This document shows, piece after piece, positions 24,599 to 34,025 of a stretch of 64,000 nucleotides of DNA (the first letter of the stretch is position 1; the number at the start of each line of letters is the position of its first letter). The notes under the pieces are model-generated. The model saw only the letters and a list, made by a program, of their open reading frames with translations. It was not told the DNA's origin and made no database searches. The DNA is taken from contig SVFV01000011.1 of the NCBI GenBank assembly GCA_015056655.1, positions 1 to 64,000 of the forward strand. The letters run 5' to 3'. A program made the position numbers and the translations under genes. This DNA is from Butyrivibrio sp. GTDB lineage: Bacteria; Bacillota; Clostridia; Lachnospirales; Lachnospiraceae.

Positions 24599-26284
24599 AT
24601 GAAAAAAGAAAACAGAGTGATAGAAGTAATCATGCTCCTTGTGGCAATGGGAATAATTGCTGGCGTAACAGCATTTCCCTATCTTCACACGGGGCTTTAT
24701 GGATATGCGCCTGATTATATCTATCATATGAACAGAATTGAGGGAGTGAAGCAGGCTCTGCTTGCGGGAGATTATCCGGTATATGTTTACTCTAACTTTT
24801 TTGGTGGTAAGGGTTATGGAAGCCCTATGTTTTACCCGGATATTTTCCTTGTAATCCCTGCAATAATGCGAATTGCGGGTCTGTCTATATTGCAGACATA
24901 TAAGGTATTTGCCATTATCGTATGCTTTATAGCAACAGCGACTACATATATTTCCTTAAAGATTGTTTCCGGGGACAAAATGCTCTCACTTTCAGGAACA
25001 TTTCTGTTAATGCTCAGCGAATTCTATCTTGCAGATCTCATTTTCAGAGCAGGCTATAGCAGCTATATTTCCTATATTTTCCTGCCAATACTGTTTGCGG
25101 GAATCTATGACTTCTTCATGATGGGTGCAAAGAGATGCTACCTTATGGGCATTGGCCTGGGTGGTCTTGTTTTGTGCCATATCATAAATTCCTTCATAGC
25201 ACTGCTTTTGACTATCATTATCTTCGTACTCATGCTTTTGACAAAAAAAGGCAGAGAGGCGTTCTTTAACAAAGAGCATCTGATAAACCTTGTAAAGACA
25301 GCGGTTATAACCCTGCTGATTACGGGATATTATACATTCCCCATGATTGAGCAGATGACAAGCGGAATCAGAAGAGTATATCAGGATCCCTGGGCTCACA
25401 TAGGAGAATTTGTACAGCCTTTTGAGACACTGTTTTTACCTACAGGTTATTTCTTTAACATCGCTTATGTTGGTGTTGGAATACCGATTCTCTTGCTGCT
25501 TGGCTTGTTTGCAAGAAAAACAGAAAATACCATGGCGAACTTTTACTATGTCCTTGGCCTTTTACTTCTTCTTTCAATGACAAAGCTTGTGCCCTGGGCA
25601 GCCCTGGAAAACACCATCTTAAACCAGCTTCAGTTTACATTTAGAATCTATCCCTTTGCACTTTGCGCTATTATTTTTGGAATGATTCTTACAGGAAGGG
25701 AGATAATCAGCGAAAAGAATAGAGTATGGCTTCTTGTTTATGCTGTTATCATGACAACTATTTTTGGAGTATGGCAGAATAAAACAGCTCTTGCAGAGAC
25801 CTATGGCTATTTCAATGAAGTGAATGCAGACATTATAGCTGAGAACAGCGAGACTGTAGGAAGAGGAGAATGGCTTCCTGTCGCATACCCAATTGAAGAG
25901 AACAGAGAAAGAAATGATGTTAAGGCAGAGGGCGACCCTGATACCAGATTTGAGTATGTAAGAGCGGAAGGTAAAGTTGGCGGAAGCTTTGAGATCGGGG
26001 AATCAGCCATAGAAGCATATTCAGTACCTCAGATTTTTTACAGAGGTTATGGCGCAAAGCTTGTAGCTGCAGATGGAACAAAGTATAAGCTTAGCTGCGA
26101 AATGACAGAGGATGGACTTACAAGAGTGCTTATGAGTCCTGAGACAATCGGACTTTCAGGAACTGTAATAGTTAGCTATGTTGGAACAATCCTTCAGAAG
26201 ATAACACTTTGCATTTCCATTCTGACGGTGATTGCAGGAGTTGTATTAAAGATAGTTCTTAAGAAACGTCAGAAGAATAAATAA
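24599..26284 (+). CDS. Polytopic GT-C-like membrane protein
   Basis: A 561-residue membrane protein with about ten transmembrane segments. The first outer loop has DYIYHMNRIEGV, then GDYPVYVYSNFFGGKGYGSP, the acidic-plus-HxxR style seen in lipid-linked GT-C glycosyltransferases and in the group labelled 6-pyruvoyl-tetrahydropterin synthase-related. After residue about 410 a soluble external domain (beta-rich) is followed by a last segment (IVSYVGTILQKITLCISILTV, split). The donor would be a polyprenyl-phosphate sugar. It sits between the GH13 gene and a YfhO protein of the same general class. Function is inferred from topology only. Confidence 0.6.
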   Translation: MKKENRVIEVIMLLVAMGIIAGVTAFPYLHTGLYGYAPDYIYHMNRIEGVKQALLAGDYPVYVYSNFFGGKGYGSPMFYPDIFLVIPAIMRIAGLSILQTYKVFAIIVCFIATATTYISLKIVSGDKMLSLSGTFLLMLSEFYLADLIFRAGYSSYISYIFLPILFAGIYDFFMMGAKRCYLMGIGLGGLVLCHIINSFIALLLTIIIFVLMLLTKKGREAFFNKEHLINLVKTAVITLLITGYYTFPMIEQMTSGIRRVYQDPWAHIGEFVQPFETLFLPTGYFFNIAYVGVGIPILLLLGLFARKTENTMANFYYVLGLLLLLSMTKLVPWAALENTILNQLQFTFRIYPFALCAIIFGMILTGREIISEKNRVWLLVYAVIMTTIFGVWQNKTALAETYGYFNEVNADIIAENSETVGRGEWLPVAYPIEENRERNDVKAEGDPDTRFEYVRAEGKVGGSFEIGESAIEAYSVPQIFYRGYGAKLVAADGTKYKLSCEMTEDGLTRVLMSPETIGLSGTVIVSYVGTILQKITLCISILTVIAGVVLKIVLKKRQKNK

Positions 26285-26317
26285 TTACAAGAAATAGTTT
26301 TAACTGGGAGAGATTTG

Positions 26318-28984
26318 ATGAAAAAAAGAAAATTCCTGATATCCTACACATTGCTATACATAGCACTGGCTGTGGCTGTGTGGATATATTTTCACCTTGC
26401 AGGAAAGTCACTTATAAATACATCTGATGCATATAAGCAGCACATTAATGCACTTATGGTCTATGGAAAGTGGATCAGAGGCTGTTTTTATCAGATTCTC
26501 CATGGTGATTTTTCTTTTCAGAATTACTCCTTTGGAATAGGCTATGGAGCAGATTTCTACACATCCATGCAGTATTATGCAGTGGGAGATATATTAAATC
26601 TCCCAGTTGCCTTCATTCCTACAGGCGCAGTTTATTACTACTTCCAGTTTCTTATTGTGCTCAGACCATTTTTGGCAGGCCTGGCATTTGCTCTTCTTTG
26701 CAAAAAGAGGGGAGAATTTGACACACCTGAGCTTCTTTGCGGAGCTTTGTCCTATGCTTTTTGCGGAACAGTAATGTTCATCGGCATGTGGAATCCGTTC
26801 TTTGTAAATGCAATGATCATCCTGCCTCTCATGATATATGGGGCAGACAGGATAATTGATGAAGGTAAGTACGGCGTATTTACGTTATCAGTTGCCCTTG
26901 GCGCAGTCACAAACTTTTATTTCTTCTACATGTGCGTGCTTATAACAATTGGCTATGTAATTATCAGGCTGATTCTTTTCAGGGAGAACGCACTTAAGAA
27001 AATAGGCATATTCTGGGGCTGTGGAATTCTTGGTACAGCCATGGGGGCAGCAGTTTTTCTACCTGTTGTTCTGGCATTTATGTCAAACCCGAGAGCTGGA
27101 CTCTCTGGACATGGCGTTAAGGCTATTTACGAGGCTGACTTCTACAAGGAGCTTATAACGAATCTTATCACTTACATCTATAAGCCCATGTATGACACAG
27201 AGCTTGGTTTTACATTTATAGCAATTCCGGCTTTGGTATTTGTGCTTTTGAATTTCAAAAAGAGACTAAAGGATGTACTTATCCTTGCGGTTCTTTTGAT
27301 AATGCTTATTGTTCCATTCTTCGGATTTGCCATGACTGGCTTTTCCTACATGATAAACAGATGGTGCTTTGCTGCTGAGCTGTTTATAGCAGTTAAGATC
27401 ACAGAAATGGTCCATGAGCTGAAGGAGATGGAGCTAAAAAAGAAGCTTGCACTCGTTGCTGGCGAAGTAATTTATGCAGCGCTTATCTTTATCCTTGGAT
27501 TCGGACAGGATGACCTTGTAAAGCTTCAGCTTTTATTCCTTGCTATAGGAACGGTTCTTATCTTTGCATCTGAGCTCTTTAAGGGAGATAAAAAGAAAAT
27601 CGGAAATTGCATTCTCTCTTATGGCATGACCTGTCTTGTGATTTGCGCAGTTGCAGTTAATGGCTACTATGCAAATGCCGAGGATAAGGGGAATCTTCCA
27701 AACGGATATCTTGAAGAGACAACAGCAGATGGATTCCTTACAGATTATGAGGCCACAGAGGTCAGTGCAGTTCTCGATGTATCACAAAAGTCTGCAGATG
27801 ATTTCTTTAGATATACAGGCAGAAATCTTGTGTGGAATGCAGGAATGCCCTACGGAGTATCTTCTACCCAGTTTTATTTTTCACTGGCAAATGGAGCTAT
27901 ATCCGATTATATGAATAAGCTTGCCATAAATGAGATGAGTGACTTCTCATATTATGGGCTGGATGACAGAATGGCTCCTCTTGCGCAGGCAGGAGCAAGC
28001 TACTATTCGCTAAGGTATGACAATCCTGAGGAGGAAGCATACGTCCCTGCGGATTATGCAAGAAAAGGGAATTACTTCAACTTTGCAGTATTTGAGGCCC
28101 AGCATCCCATAACGCTGGGATATACAGTTGATAATGAGATAGATGCCGATGCTTTCGAAGATATGACACCTGTGATGAGACAGGAAGCGTTCCTTACAGG
28201 AGTACTTCGAGGAAGACCTGCTGATTATGAGCCTGTTTACGCCCACAGAGTTCTTGACTTTGAGCTGACAGCAGGCGAAGGAGTGACAGCTGATAATAAC
28301 AGCTTTGATGTATCTGATTCCGGACAGGGTATTACTTTAAACTTTGCGGGCGATGCTGATGCAGAGACCTATATTTACTTAAAGGATCTGTGGTGCGATA
28401 CCGTATCTGATATGGACAACATTTATTTTGTTGCATACTCAGGAGACAGACAGGTTACAAACAAGTATCTTTCTTACAAAAAGCCTGAAAGCCAGTTTTA
28501 CAGCGGATGGCACGATTACATTGTAAATATGGGCTCTGATGCTGAAGGAATAACCAGGGTTGAGATATCTTTCCCGGAAAAAGGAAAGTATACGGCTGAA
28601 GAGATAAGTGTTATCTGCGAGCCTAATTCATTTGTGCTTGAAAAAATAAGTGAGCTTTCTTCTCGCAGCATGTATGATGTGAGCCTTAACCTTAATCCGA
28701 TTTCAAGGATGACAAATAAGGTAACTGGTTATGTGACAGCAGAACATGAAACTAATCTTGTTTTTCAGATCCCATACGAAAAAGGCTGGAAGGTCACTGT
28801 TGACGGGGAAAACAGAAGAATATTCAGGGCAAATGTGATGTACTTTGGAGTCGAGATTCCTGAGGGTGTTCATGAGATAAAGCTTACTTATCACACTCCC
28901 GGACTTAACATTGGGATTGCAATTTCTATACTGGCTTGGATACTGTTTGTTTTATTATGTGTTTTTAAAGTCAGACACAGATAA
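26318..28984 (+). CDS. YfhO family membrane protein
   Basis: An 888-residue protein with about twelve N-terminal and central membrane segments, a large external domain (about 470-850) and a C-terminal segment (IGIAISILAWILFVLLCVF). The N-terminal loop SDAYKQHINALMVYGKWI and the FSFGIGYGADFYTSMQYY-like region fit YfhO. YfhO in Gram-positive bacteria is a GT-C-type enzyme linked to glycosylation of lipoteichoic acid. The ATG at 26318 is preceded by GGGAGAG; a TTG one codon earlier is less likely. It probably forms an operon with the preceding membrane protein (33-bp gap). Confidence 0.75.
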   Translation: MKKRKFLISYTLLYIALAVAVWIYFHLAGKSLINTSDAYKQHINALMVYGKWIRGCFYQILHGDFSFQNYSFGIGYGADFYTSMQYYAVGDILNLPVAFIPTGAVYYYFQFLIVLRPFLAGLAFALLCKKRGEFDTPELLCGALSYAFCGTVMFIGMWNPFFVNAMIILPLMIYGADRIIDEGKYGVFTLSVALGAVTNFYFFYMCVLITIGYVIIRLILFRENALKKIGIFWGCGILGTAMGAAVFLPVVLAFMSNPRAGLSGHGVKAIYEADFYKELITNLITYIYKPMYDTELGFTFIAIPALVFVLLNFKKRLKDVLILAVLLIMLIVPFFGFAMTGFSYMINRWCFAAELFIAVKITEMVHELKEMELKKKLALVAGEVIYAALIFILGFGQDDLVKLQLLFLAIGTVLIFASELFKGDKKKIGNCILSYGMTCLVICAVAVNGYYANAEDKGNLPNGYLEETTADGFLTDYEATEVSAVLDVSQKSADDFFRYTGRNLVWNAGMPYGVSSTQFYFSLANGAISDYMNKLAINEMSDFSYYGLDDRMAPLAQAGASYYSLRYDNPEEEAYVPADYARKGNYFNFAVFEAQHPITLGYTVDNEIDADAFEDMTPVMRQEAFLTGVLRGRPADYEPVYAHRVLDFELTAGEGVTADNNSFDVSDSGQGITLNFAGDADAETYIYLKDLWCDTVSDMDNIYFVAYSGDRQVTNKYLSYKKPESQFYSGWHDYIVNMGSDAEGITRVEISFPEKGKYTAEEISVICEPNSFVLEKISELSSRSMYDVSLNLNPISRMTNKVTGYVTAEHETNLVFQIPYEKGWKVTVDGENRRIFRANVMYFGVEIPEGVHEIKLTYHTPGLNIGIAISILAWILFVLLCVFKVRHR

Positions 28985-28990
28985 AAAACG

Positions 28991-29020
28991 TTGTATTCTC
29001 CGTATAGTTTGAGCTATAAT
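28991..29020 (+). promoter_or_regulatory. Promoter of fba
   Basis: TTGTAT (28991-28996) and a perfect TATAAT (29015-29020) with an 18-bp spacer, 47 bp before the start codon. Confidence 0.65.
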
Positions 29021-29067
29021 ATTTCTAGTTATTTTGTTAACAAATTTCACGAAAGGTGGTAAAAATT

Positions 29068-30003
29068 ATGCCATTAGTTACAACGACTGATATGTTCAAA
29101 AAAGCATACGATGGTGGATATGCTGTTGGTGCATTCAATATCAACAACATGGAGTTCATTCAGGCTATTACTGAAGCTTGTGACGAGCTTAAGTCCCCTG
29201 TTATTCTTCAGTGCTCACAGGGAGCTATCAAGTATGCTCAGTTCCCTTACCTTGTAAACATGGTTAAGGCAGCTACAGAGGCTACATCTATTCCGATCGC
29301 TCTTCACCTTGATCACGGCGCTAGCTTCGAAATCTGTAAGGAGTGTATCGACAACGGATTTACATCTGTTATGATCGATGCTTCTTCAAAGCCTTACGAG
29401 GAGAACATTGAGCTCTCTAAGAAGGTTGCTGATTATGCACATTCTAAGGGTGCTGTAGTTGAAGCTGAGCTTGGTACTCTTTCAGGTGTTGAGGATGATG
29501 TAAACGTAGCTGATGATGCAGCTCAGTATACAAATCCCGATCAGGTTGAGGACTTCATGAAGCGTACAGGCGTTGATTCACTGGCTATTGCTATCGGAAC
29601 AAGCCACGGTGCATTCAAGTTCAAGCCCGGCCAGGATCCCAAGCTTCGTCTTGATATCCTTGAGGAAGTTGTTAGAAGACTTCCTGGATTCCCGATCGTT
29701 CTTCACGGTTCTTCAGCAGTTCCTCAGAAGTTCGTAGGAATCATCAACGAGAACGGCGGCGCTATGAAGGATGCTATCGGTATTCCGGATGAGCAGCTTA
29801 GAGCAGCAGCTAAGAGCGCAGTTTGCAAGATCAACATCGACTCTGATCTTCGTCTTGGCATGACAGCAGGTATCCGTCAGCACTTCGCTGAGCATCCTGA
29901 GCACTTCGATCCTCGTCAGTATCTTGGCGATGGCCGTGCTTATGTTAAGGAAATCGTTCATGACAAGGTTATCAACGTTCTTGGTTCAGACGGCAAGGCT
30001 TGA
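29068..30003 (+). CDS. fba: Class II fructose-bisphosphate aldolase
   Basis: A 311-residue zinc-dependent glycolytic enzyme that splits fructose-1,6-bisphosphate into dihydroxyacetone phosphate and glyceraldehyde-3-phosphate. Class II hallmarks are HLDHG with zinc-binding histidines (near 83), VMIDASS, VEAELGTLSG, the IAIGTSHG segment, and VLHGSSAVP. The length is normal. The codon bias is strong and G/C-ending at third positions compared with neighbours, as expected for a highly expressed gene. AAAGGTGG supports ATG 29068 over the upstream in-frame GTG. Monocistronic between a clear promoter and terminator. Confidence 0.95.
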   Translation: MPLVTTTDMFKKAYDGGYAVGAFNINNMEFIQAITEACDELKSPVILQCSQGAIKYAQFPYLVNMVKAATEATSIPIALHLDHGASFEICKECIDNGFTSVMIDASSKPYEENIELSKKVADYAHSKGAVVEAELGTLSGVEDDVNVADDAAQYTNPDQVEDFMKRTGVDSLAIAIGTSHGAFKFKPGQDPKLRLDILEEVVRRLPGFPIVLHGSSAVPQKFVGIINENGGAMKDAIGIPDEQLRAAAKSAVCKINIDSDLRLGMTAGIRQHFAEHPEHFDPRQYLGDGRAYVKEIVHDKVINVLGSDGKA

Positions 30004-30035
30004 TTTAGCATTAGCATATAATTAAGTTCTATATG

Positions 30036-30078
30036 GCGCTGTATCAGATGATGAGTTCATCATCTGGTGCAGCGCTTT
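30036..30078 (+). terminator. Terminator after fba
   Basis: GCGCTG-TAT-CAGATGATGA pairs with TCATCATCTG-GTG-CAGCGC over 19 bp including two G-U pairs. The tail TTTCGCTTTG is only moderately T-rich. Confidence 0.7.
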
Positions 30079-30102
30079 CGCTTTGCATGGATATAGCTGT
30101 GA

Positions 30103-30130
30103 TTGTGGTATAGCGGATTTATGATACAAT
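30103..30130 (+). promoter_or_regulatory. Promoter of the acyltransferase gene
   Basis: TTGTGG (30103-30108) and TACAAT (30125-30130) with a 16-bp spacer, 23 bp before the start codon. Confidence 0.45.
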
Positions 30131-30153
30131 GTTCCTTGGAGGAGTGGTTTATC

Positions 30154-31251
30154 ATGGCAGATAGAAAAAACAGGGAATCAAATATCGAATTATTACGAAT
30201 CATAGCAGCTTTCGGAGTTGTGGTTCTTCACTATAATAATGCTAATCTTGGTGGCGGATTTGAATTTGTTCCGGATGGTTCAGCTAACCAGTTTATTCTT
30301 ACAGTGCTGGAAGCTTTGTTTATCTGCGCAGTTAATCTTTTTGTTATGATATCCGGATATTTCCTCAGAGCATCTCAGAAAAGAGATCTATTTAAGCCAC
30401 TTTCTGTTCTTTGTCAGACCCTCTTCTTTGGCATATTAGTGTATTTTGCAGGACTTAAAGTAAGAGGTCTTGGATTTGAGCTCGATACACTTTTGTCTTT
30501 GTTTTCCATATACTGGTTTGCCTTTGTCTATGTAGCTCTATATGTTATTTCACCTTATCTGAATATAGTCTGGGATAACCTTTCAGAAAAAGGAAGAAAG
30601 GGTCTTCTTGCTCTTTTGATTGCTACTTTTTCCGTATATCCGATACTTCTGGATGTGCTTTCATTCTGGTCAGGCAGAAAGTTTGGCGCAGTGAGCACTG
30701 TCGGACTTGATGGGGCAGCATCTGGCTATACAATCGTGAATTTCGTTATCATGTATTTCCTTGGATGCTGTGCAAGGGATGATAAAAAGGAGCACAAAAA
30801 TACATCTTTAGCGCTTATGCTGGTGCTTGATGTGGCACTTATTGTTGCCTGGATTTATGTAGAACATCTTATATCCGGCAAAGAAATTATGTCTTCTACA
30901 GCCATCAACTATGAGAATCCGTTGGTAATCCTTGAGGCAGTTCTTGTGTTTATGCTGTTTAAAAACATGAAGCTTAAGCCCAATAGGGTTATTAATGAAC
31001 TTTCAGTAGCATCATTTACTGTATATCTTATTCACATTTGCTTTTTGGAATTTGCAGGCATTGAGAAGTTCGTGCAGAAAAGTGCGCCTGAACTTATTAT
31101 TCACGTGATTTTAACAGGAATCATCATATATATGGCTGTTTATCTTGTCTACAAGGTATATAGTCTCATTGCTTCGCCCATATCTAAATGGGTGTCATCT
31201 TCATGGCAGAAATTCAGATTCTACGATGGCACAAATGGCTTTCAAAATTAA
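30154..31251 (+). CDS. Membrane acyltransferase (acyltransferase 3 family)
   Basis: A 365-residue integral membrane protein with about ten segments. It starts with RESNIELLRIIAAFGVVVLHY, where the R-x10-H pair is the conserved catalytic signature of OafA/YrhL-type acyltransferases. These transfer acetyl or other acyl groups across the membrane to surface polysaccharides or peptidoglycan. The C terminus lacks the extra SGNH domain of OafA. GGAGG supports ATG 30154. It stands alone between fba and a GGDEF-like gene, so the acceptor cannot be predicted. Confidence 0.8.
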   Translation: MADRKNRESNIELLRIIAAFGVVVLHYNNANLGGGFEFVPDGSANQFILTVLEALFICAVNLFVMISGYFLRASQKRDLFKPLSVLCQTLFFGILVYFAGLKVRGLGFELDTLLSLFSIYWFAFVYVALYVISPYLNIVWDNLSEKGRKGLLALLIATFSVYPILLDVLSFWSGRKFGAVSTVGLDGAASGYTIVNFVIMYFLGCCARDDKKEHKNTSLALMLVLDVALIVAWIYVEHLISGKEIMSSTAINYENPLVILEAVLVFMLFKNMKLKPNRVINELSVASFTVYLIHICFLEFAGIEKFVQKSAPELIIHVILTGIIIYMAVYLVYKVYSLIASPISKWVSSSWQKFRFYDGTNGFQN

Positions 31252-31302
31252 GAATAATTAAATAAGCTGTTTATCTATATTTTATTTATAAAAACGAAAT
31301 TA

Positions 31303-31311
31303 TGATAAAAT
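31303..31311 (+). promoter_or_regulatory. Extended -10 upstream of the GGDEF-like gene
   Basis: TGATAAAAT reads as an extended -10 (TGn plus TAAAAT), about 95 bp before the start codon. The -35 region is poor. Confidence 0.35.
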
Positions 31312-31404
31312 GTAGTTACTTGGGGATATATGCGTGTTGCATGTGTTTCCGAGCAGCAATCCGTATTAATCCATGATCAATATAAGAGTTCAGGAGGATG
31401 ACAA

Positions 31405-32796
31405 ATGGGTTCTGAAAACAGCACTTATGAGAGATTAAAAACAATAGCTGTAAGCTGTGTAAATCCATGTGCCATAATGAAAGTTACGCGAAATGCAGAC
31501 AAAAGTCTGGGGGAGATTCGAATCTTTGCAGCGAACGACCGCTTTAGTCTGACAGGGGAGCCTATTGAGGGAGAACTATACACAAAATTCATCCCTGAGG
31601 AGCCTGAGTTTAACGATATGTGCTATAAGGCTGCATTCGAGGGAAAGCGCTTCCACACTTATGTTGATGCCACAAGAATGGTCGGAGGATGGTCAGAAAA
31701 TCTGATTCTTCCGCTCGTTAGTGATGAGGAAAATATCGGATATTGTCAGTTTATCTATGAAGTTACCAGTGATATGGAACCTGGTAAATTCTCAGCAGTT
31801 AATCCAGTGATAGCAGGAATAATATTAAAGAGTTGTCTGACGCTTCGGAATGGAATAGATTTCGAGGCTAATCTTGATACGGTTATGGAGGATATCAGGG
31901 AATTTACTGATGCACTATCTGTTAGTCTCGTAATGCTCAATAATGAAAAGAAAAAGGCAAAAATCCAGAGCCAGAGTGTAAGAAGTGGAGCCATAGCAGC
32001 AGAGCAGCTTATCACAATGGTTCCGTATGAGATTGCTGAATCCTGGGAAAGGCTGGTTGGAGAGAGTGACTGCTTTATTATCAGAGACAAGGGAGATTTA
32101 GACAAAGCTGAAGAGTTTGCACCTGAATGGGCAAAACTTCTTAAGGCTGAGGATGCACAGAGTCTGTGCCTTGTTCCACTTCATCAAAAGACGGAGACAC
32201 TGGGATATCTTCTTGCTACCAATTTTGATATTAGCAGAGTTAATGCAATAAAAGAAACAATGGAAATTCTTGGACTATTTTTATCTTCCGAGATAGCAAA
32301 TCATATGTTCCTTAAGAGACTTGAGTGGCTGACAAGCATAGATATGCTCACTGGAGTAAGAAACAGAGCATCCATGAACAGAGTAGTTGATGAGCTTGCT
32401 GCCAGAACGAAGTACAGTAAGATTCCTTTTGGCGTAGCCTTCTGTACTATGCCCGGATTAAAGATACTTAATGACACAGATGGACATGATGCCGGAAATG
32501 AAGCACTTCAAAAGGCTGGATCGGTTCTTAGGGATGTCTTTGATGAGACGGAAGTTTTCAGATCTGCCGGAGAAGAGTTCGCCATAGTAGTTGAAGATAT
32601 TACTTCAAGCGACTTTGAGAAAAAAATAGAATTGCTCAGAAAGCTTGGAAGTGATCCTGATAGCGTATATTTTGCTATAGGATTCACGGCTGATGAAAAA
32701 AGCGGAGATGTGAGAAAAGCACTTCGCGAGGCCTACAGGCAGATGGCAGATGAGAAGATGACATTTTATGAGCAGTATCCCGAAAAGGCAGTTTAA
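31405..32796 (+). CDS. GGDEF-domain protein with degenerate active site
   Basis: A 463-residue soluble protein. Residues about 1-135 are an unrecognised N-terminal domain, 150-300 resemble a GAF domain, and 310-460 a GGDEF domain (LTSIDMLTGVRNRASMNR, then NDTDGHDAGNEALQKAG). At the signature position the protein has SAGEEF instead of GGDEF or GGEEF, and no RxxD inhibitory site precedes it. Diguanylate cyclases need the glycine pair to hold GTP, so this one may be inactive and act as a GTP- or cyclic-di-GMP-sensing protein. GGAGG lies before the ATG. It is separated from the HD-GYP gene at 296 by 29 kb. Confidence 0.75.
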   Translation: MGSENSTYERLKTIAVSCVNPCAIMKVTRNADKSLGEIRIFAANDRFSLTGEPIEGELYTKFIPEEPEFNDMCYKAAFEGKRFHTYVDATRMVGGWSENLILPLVSDEENIGYCQFIYEVTSDMEPGKFSAVNPVIAGIILKSCLTLRNGIDFEANLDTVMEDIREFTDALSVSLVMLNNEKKKAKIQSQSVRSGAIAAEQLITMVPYEIAESWERLVGESDCFIIRDKGDLDKAEEFAPEWAKLLKAEDAQSLCLVPLHQKTETLGYLLATNFDISRVNAIKETMEILGLFLSSEIANHMFLKRLEWLTSIDMLTGVRNRASMNRVVDELAARTKYSKIPFGVAFCTMPGLKILNDTDGHDAGNEALQKAGSVLRDVFDETEVFRSAGEEFAIVVEDITSSDFEKKIELLRKLGSDPDSVYFAIGFTADEKSGDVRKALREAYRQMADEKMTFYEQYPEKAV

Positions 32797-32866
32797 GCCT
32801 TTAAAGGTTAAGATATTCCAAAGAGATTTTCTTTGGAGAGGGTTTTCTTAGGAGGGAAATTTATCT

Positions 32867-33955
32867 ATGAAAAAGAGATTAGTCAGTTTGCTGACGATAA
32901 TAGCTCTTTCTGTGTCCATGCTTGTTGGATGCGGGGGTGCGTCAGATACAACAGGTGATTCTGGGAACATTTCGCAGAACACTACAGATACTGCGAAAAA
33001 GACAGCATCTGAAGAAAGCGGAGGAGATATCTCTGATAAGAAGGTTGGAGTATGTATCTATCAGTTCAGTGATAACTTCATGACTCTATTCAAAGATGAG
33101 CTCAAGAGCTATCTGGTAAATAAGGGATTTTCTGAAGATAATATTCTTATAGTTGATGGTCAGAATGATCAGAGCAAACAGAATAAGCAGATTCAGGATT
33201 TCATAAATGATGGTGTGGATGTTCTCATCGTAAATGCAGTAAACACCTCAGATGCTGCTTCTATCACTGATATGGCTGTGGGAGCTAATGTTCCGCTTGT
33301 TTACATCAACCGTGAGCCTGATGCAGATGAAGAGCAGAGATGGCAGGATAATAAATGGAATGTATGCTATGTTGGCTGCGATGCCCGTCAGTCTGGAACC
33401 TACCAGGGCGAGATAATAGCTGATCTTGGAAAAAGCACAGTGGACTTAAATGGTGATGGCACAATACAGTACATCATGATTGAAGGTGATCCGGAGAATG
33501 TAGATGCCAAGTACCGCACAGACTACTCCATCAAGGCTCTTGAGGATGCAGGCTGGAATGTAAGCTGTATGGCAGATGAAGTTGGTAATTGGGAGATGGG
33601 CCAGGCAGAACAGCTTGTAGCAGATGCTCTTGCTGCTCACCCTGAGACAGAGGTTGTTTTCTGTAACAATGATGCAATGGCAATCGGTGCACTTAAGTCT
33701 ATTGAGGCAGCAGGTCGCACAGTTGGAACAGATATTTATCTTGTAGGTGTGGATGCTCTTTCAGAAGCTCTGCAGTATGTAATGGATGGCAAGATGACAG
33801 GTACGGTATTTAATGACCTGTTCTCACAGTCCCACAGTGCAGGCGATGCAGCTGCCCGTTATATCAAGGGTTCAAAGAATGATCATTACATTGGCTGTGA
33901 TTACATTAAGGTTACAGCAAACAATGCAAAGGAAATTTACGATTCCATCAACTGA
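32867..33955 (+). CDS. MglB-like galactose/glucose-binding lipoprotein
   Basis: A 362-residue exported protein. The lipobox LVGC places the lipidated cysteine at residue 22, followed by a Ser/Thr-rich linker. The fold is that of periplasmic binding protein group 1. The calcium-binding loop DLNGDGTIQY is the EF-hand-like loop of the E. coli galactose/glucose-binding protein, and IMIEGDPENVDAKYRT follows as in that protein. GVDALSEALQYVMDGKMTGTVF (split at 286-307) is another conserved stretch. It would bind galactose or glucose. No mglA or mglC is adjacent, so it may serve a distant transporter or chemosensor. AGGAGGG precedes the ATG. Confidence 0.85.
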   Translation: MKKRLVSLLTIIALSVSMLVGCGGASDTTGDSGNISQNTTDTAKKTASEESGGDISDKKVGVCIYQFSDNFMTLFKDELKSYLVNKGFSEDNILIVDGQNDQSKQNKQIQDFINDGVDVLIVNAVNTSDAASITDMAVGANVPLVYINREPDADEEQRWQDNKWNVCYVGCDARQSGTYQGEIIADLGKSTVDLNGDGTIQYIMIEGDPENVDAKYRTDYSIKALEDAGWNVSCMADEVGNWEMGQAEQLVADALAAHPETEVVFCNNDAMAIGALKSIEAAGRTVGTDIYLVGVDALSEALQYVMDGKMTGTVFNDLFSQSHSAGDAAARYIKGSKNDHYIGCDYIKVTANNAKEIYDSIN

Positions 33956-33973
33956 TTTTATTGCAAAAGTATC

Positions 33974-34011
33974 AGTGCGGATGCACAATAAAAAGTGCAT
34001 CCGCACTTTTT
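33974..34011 (+). terminator. Terminator after the MglB-like gene
   Basis: AGTGCGGATGCAC and GTGCATCCGCACT pair perfectly over 13 bp with loop AATAAAAA, followed by five T. Confidence 0.9.
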
Positions 34012-34025
34012 ATATGGAGTAATAC

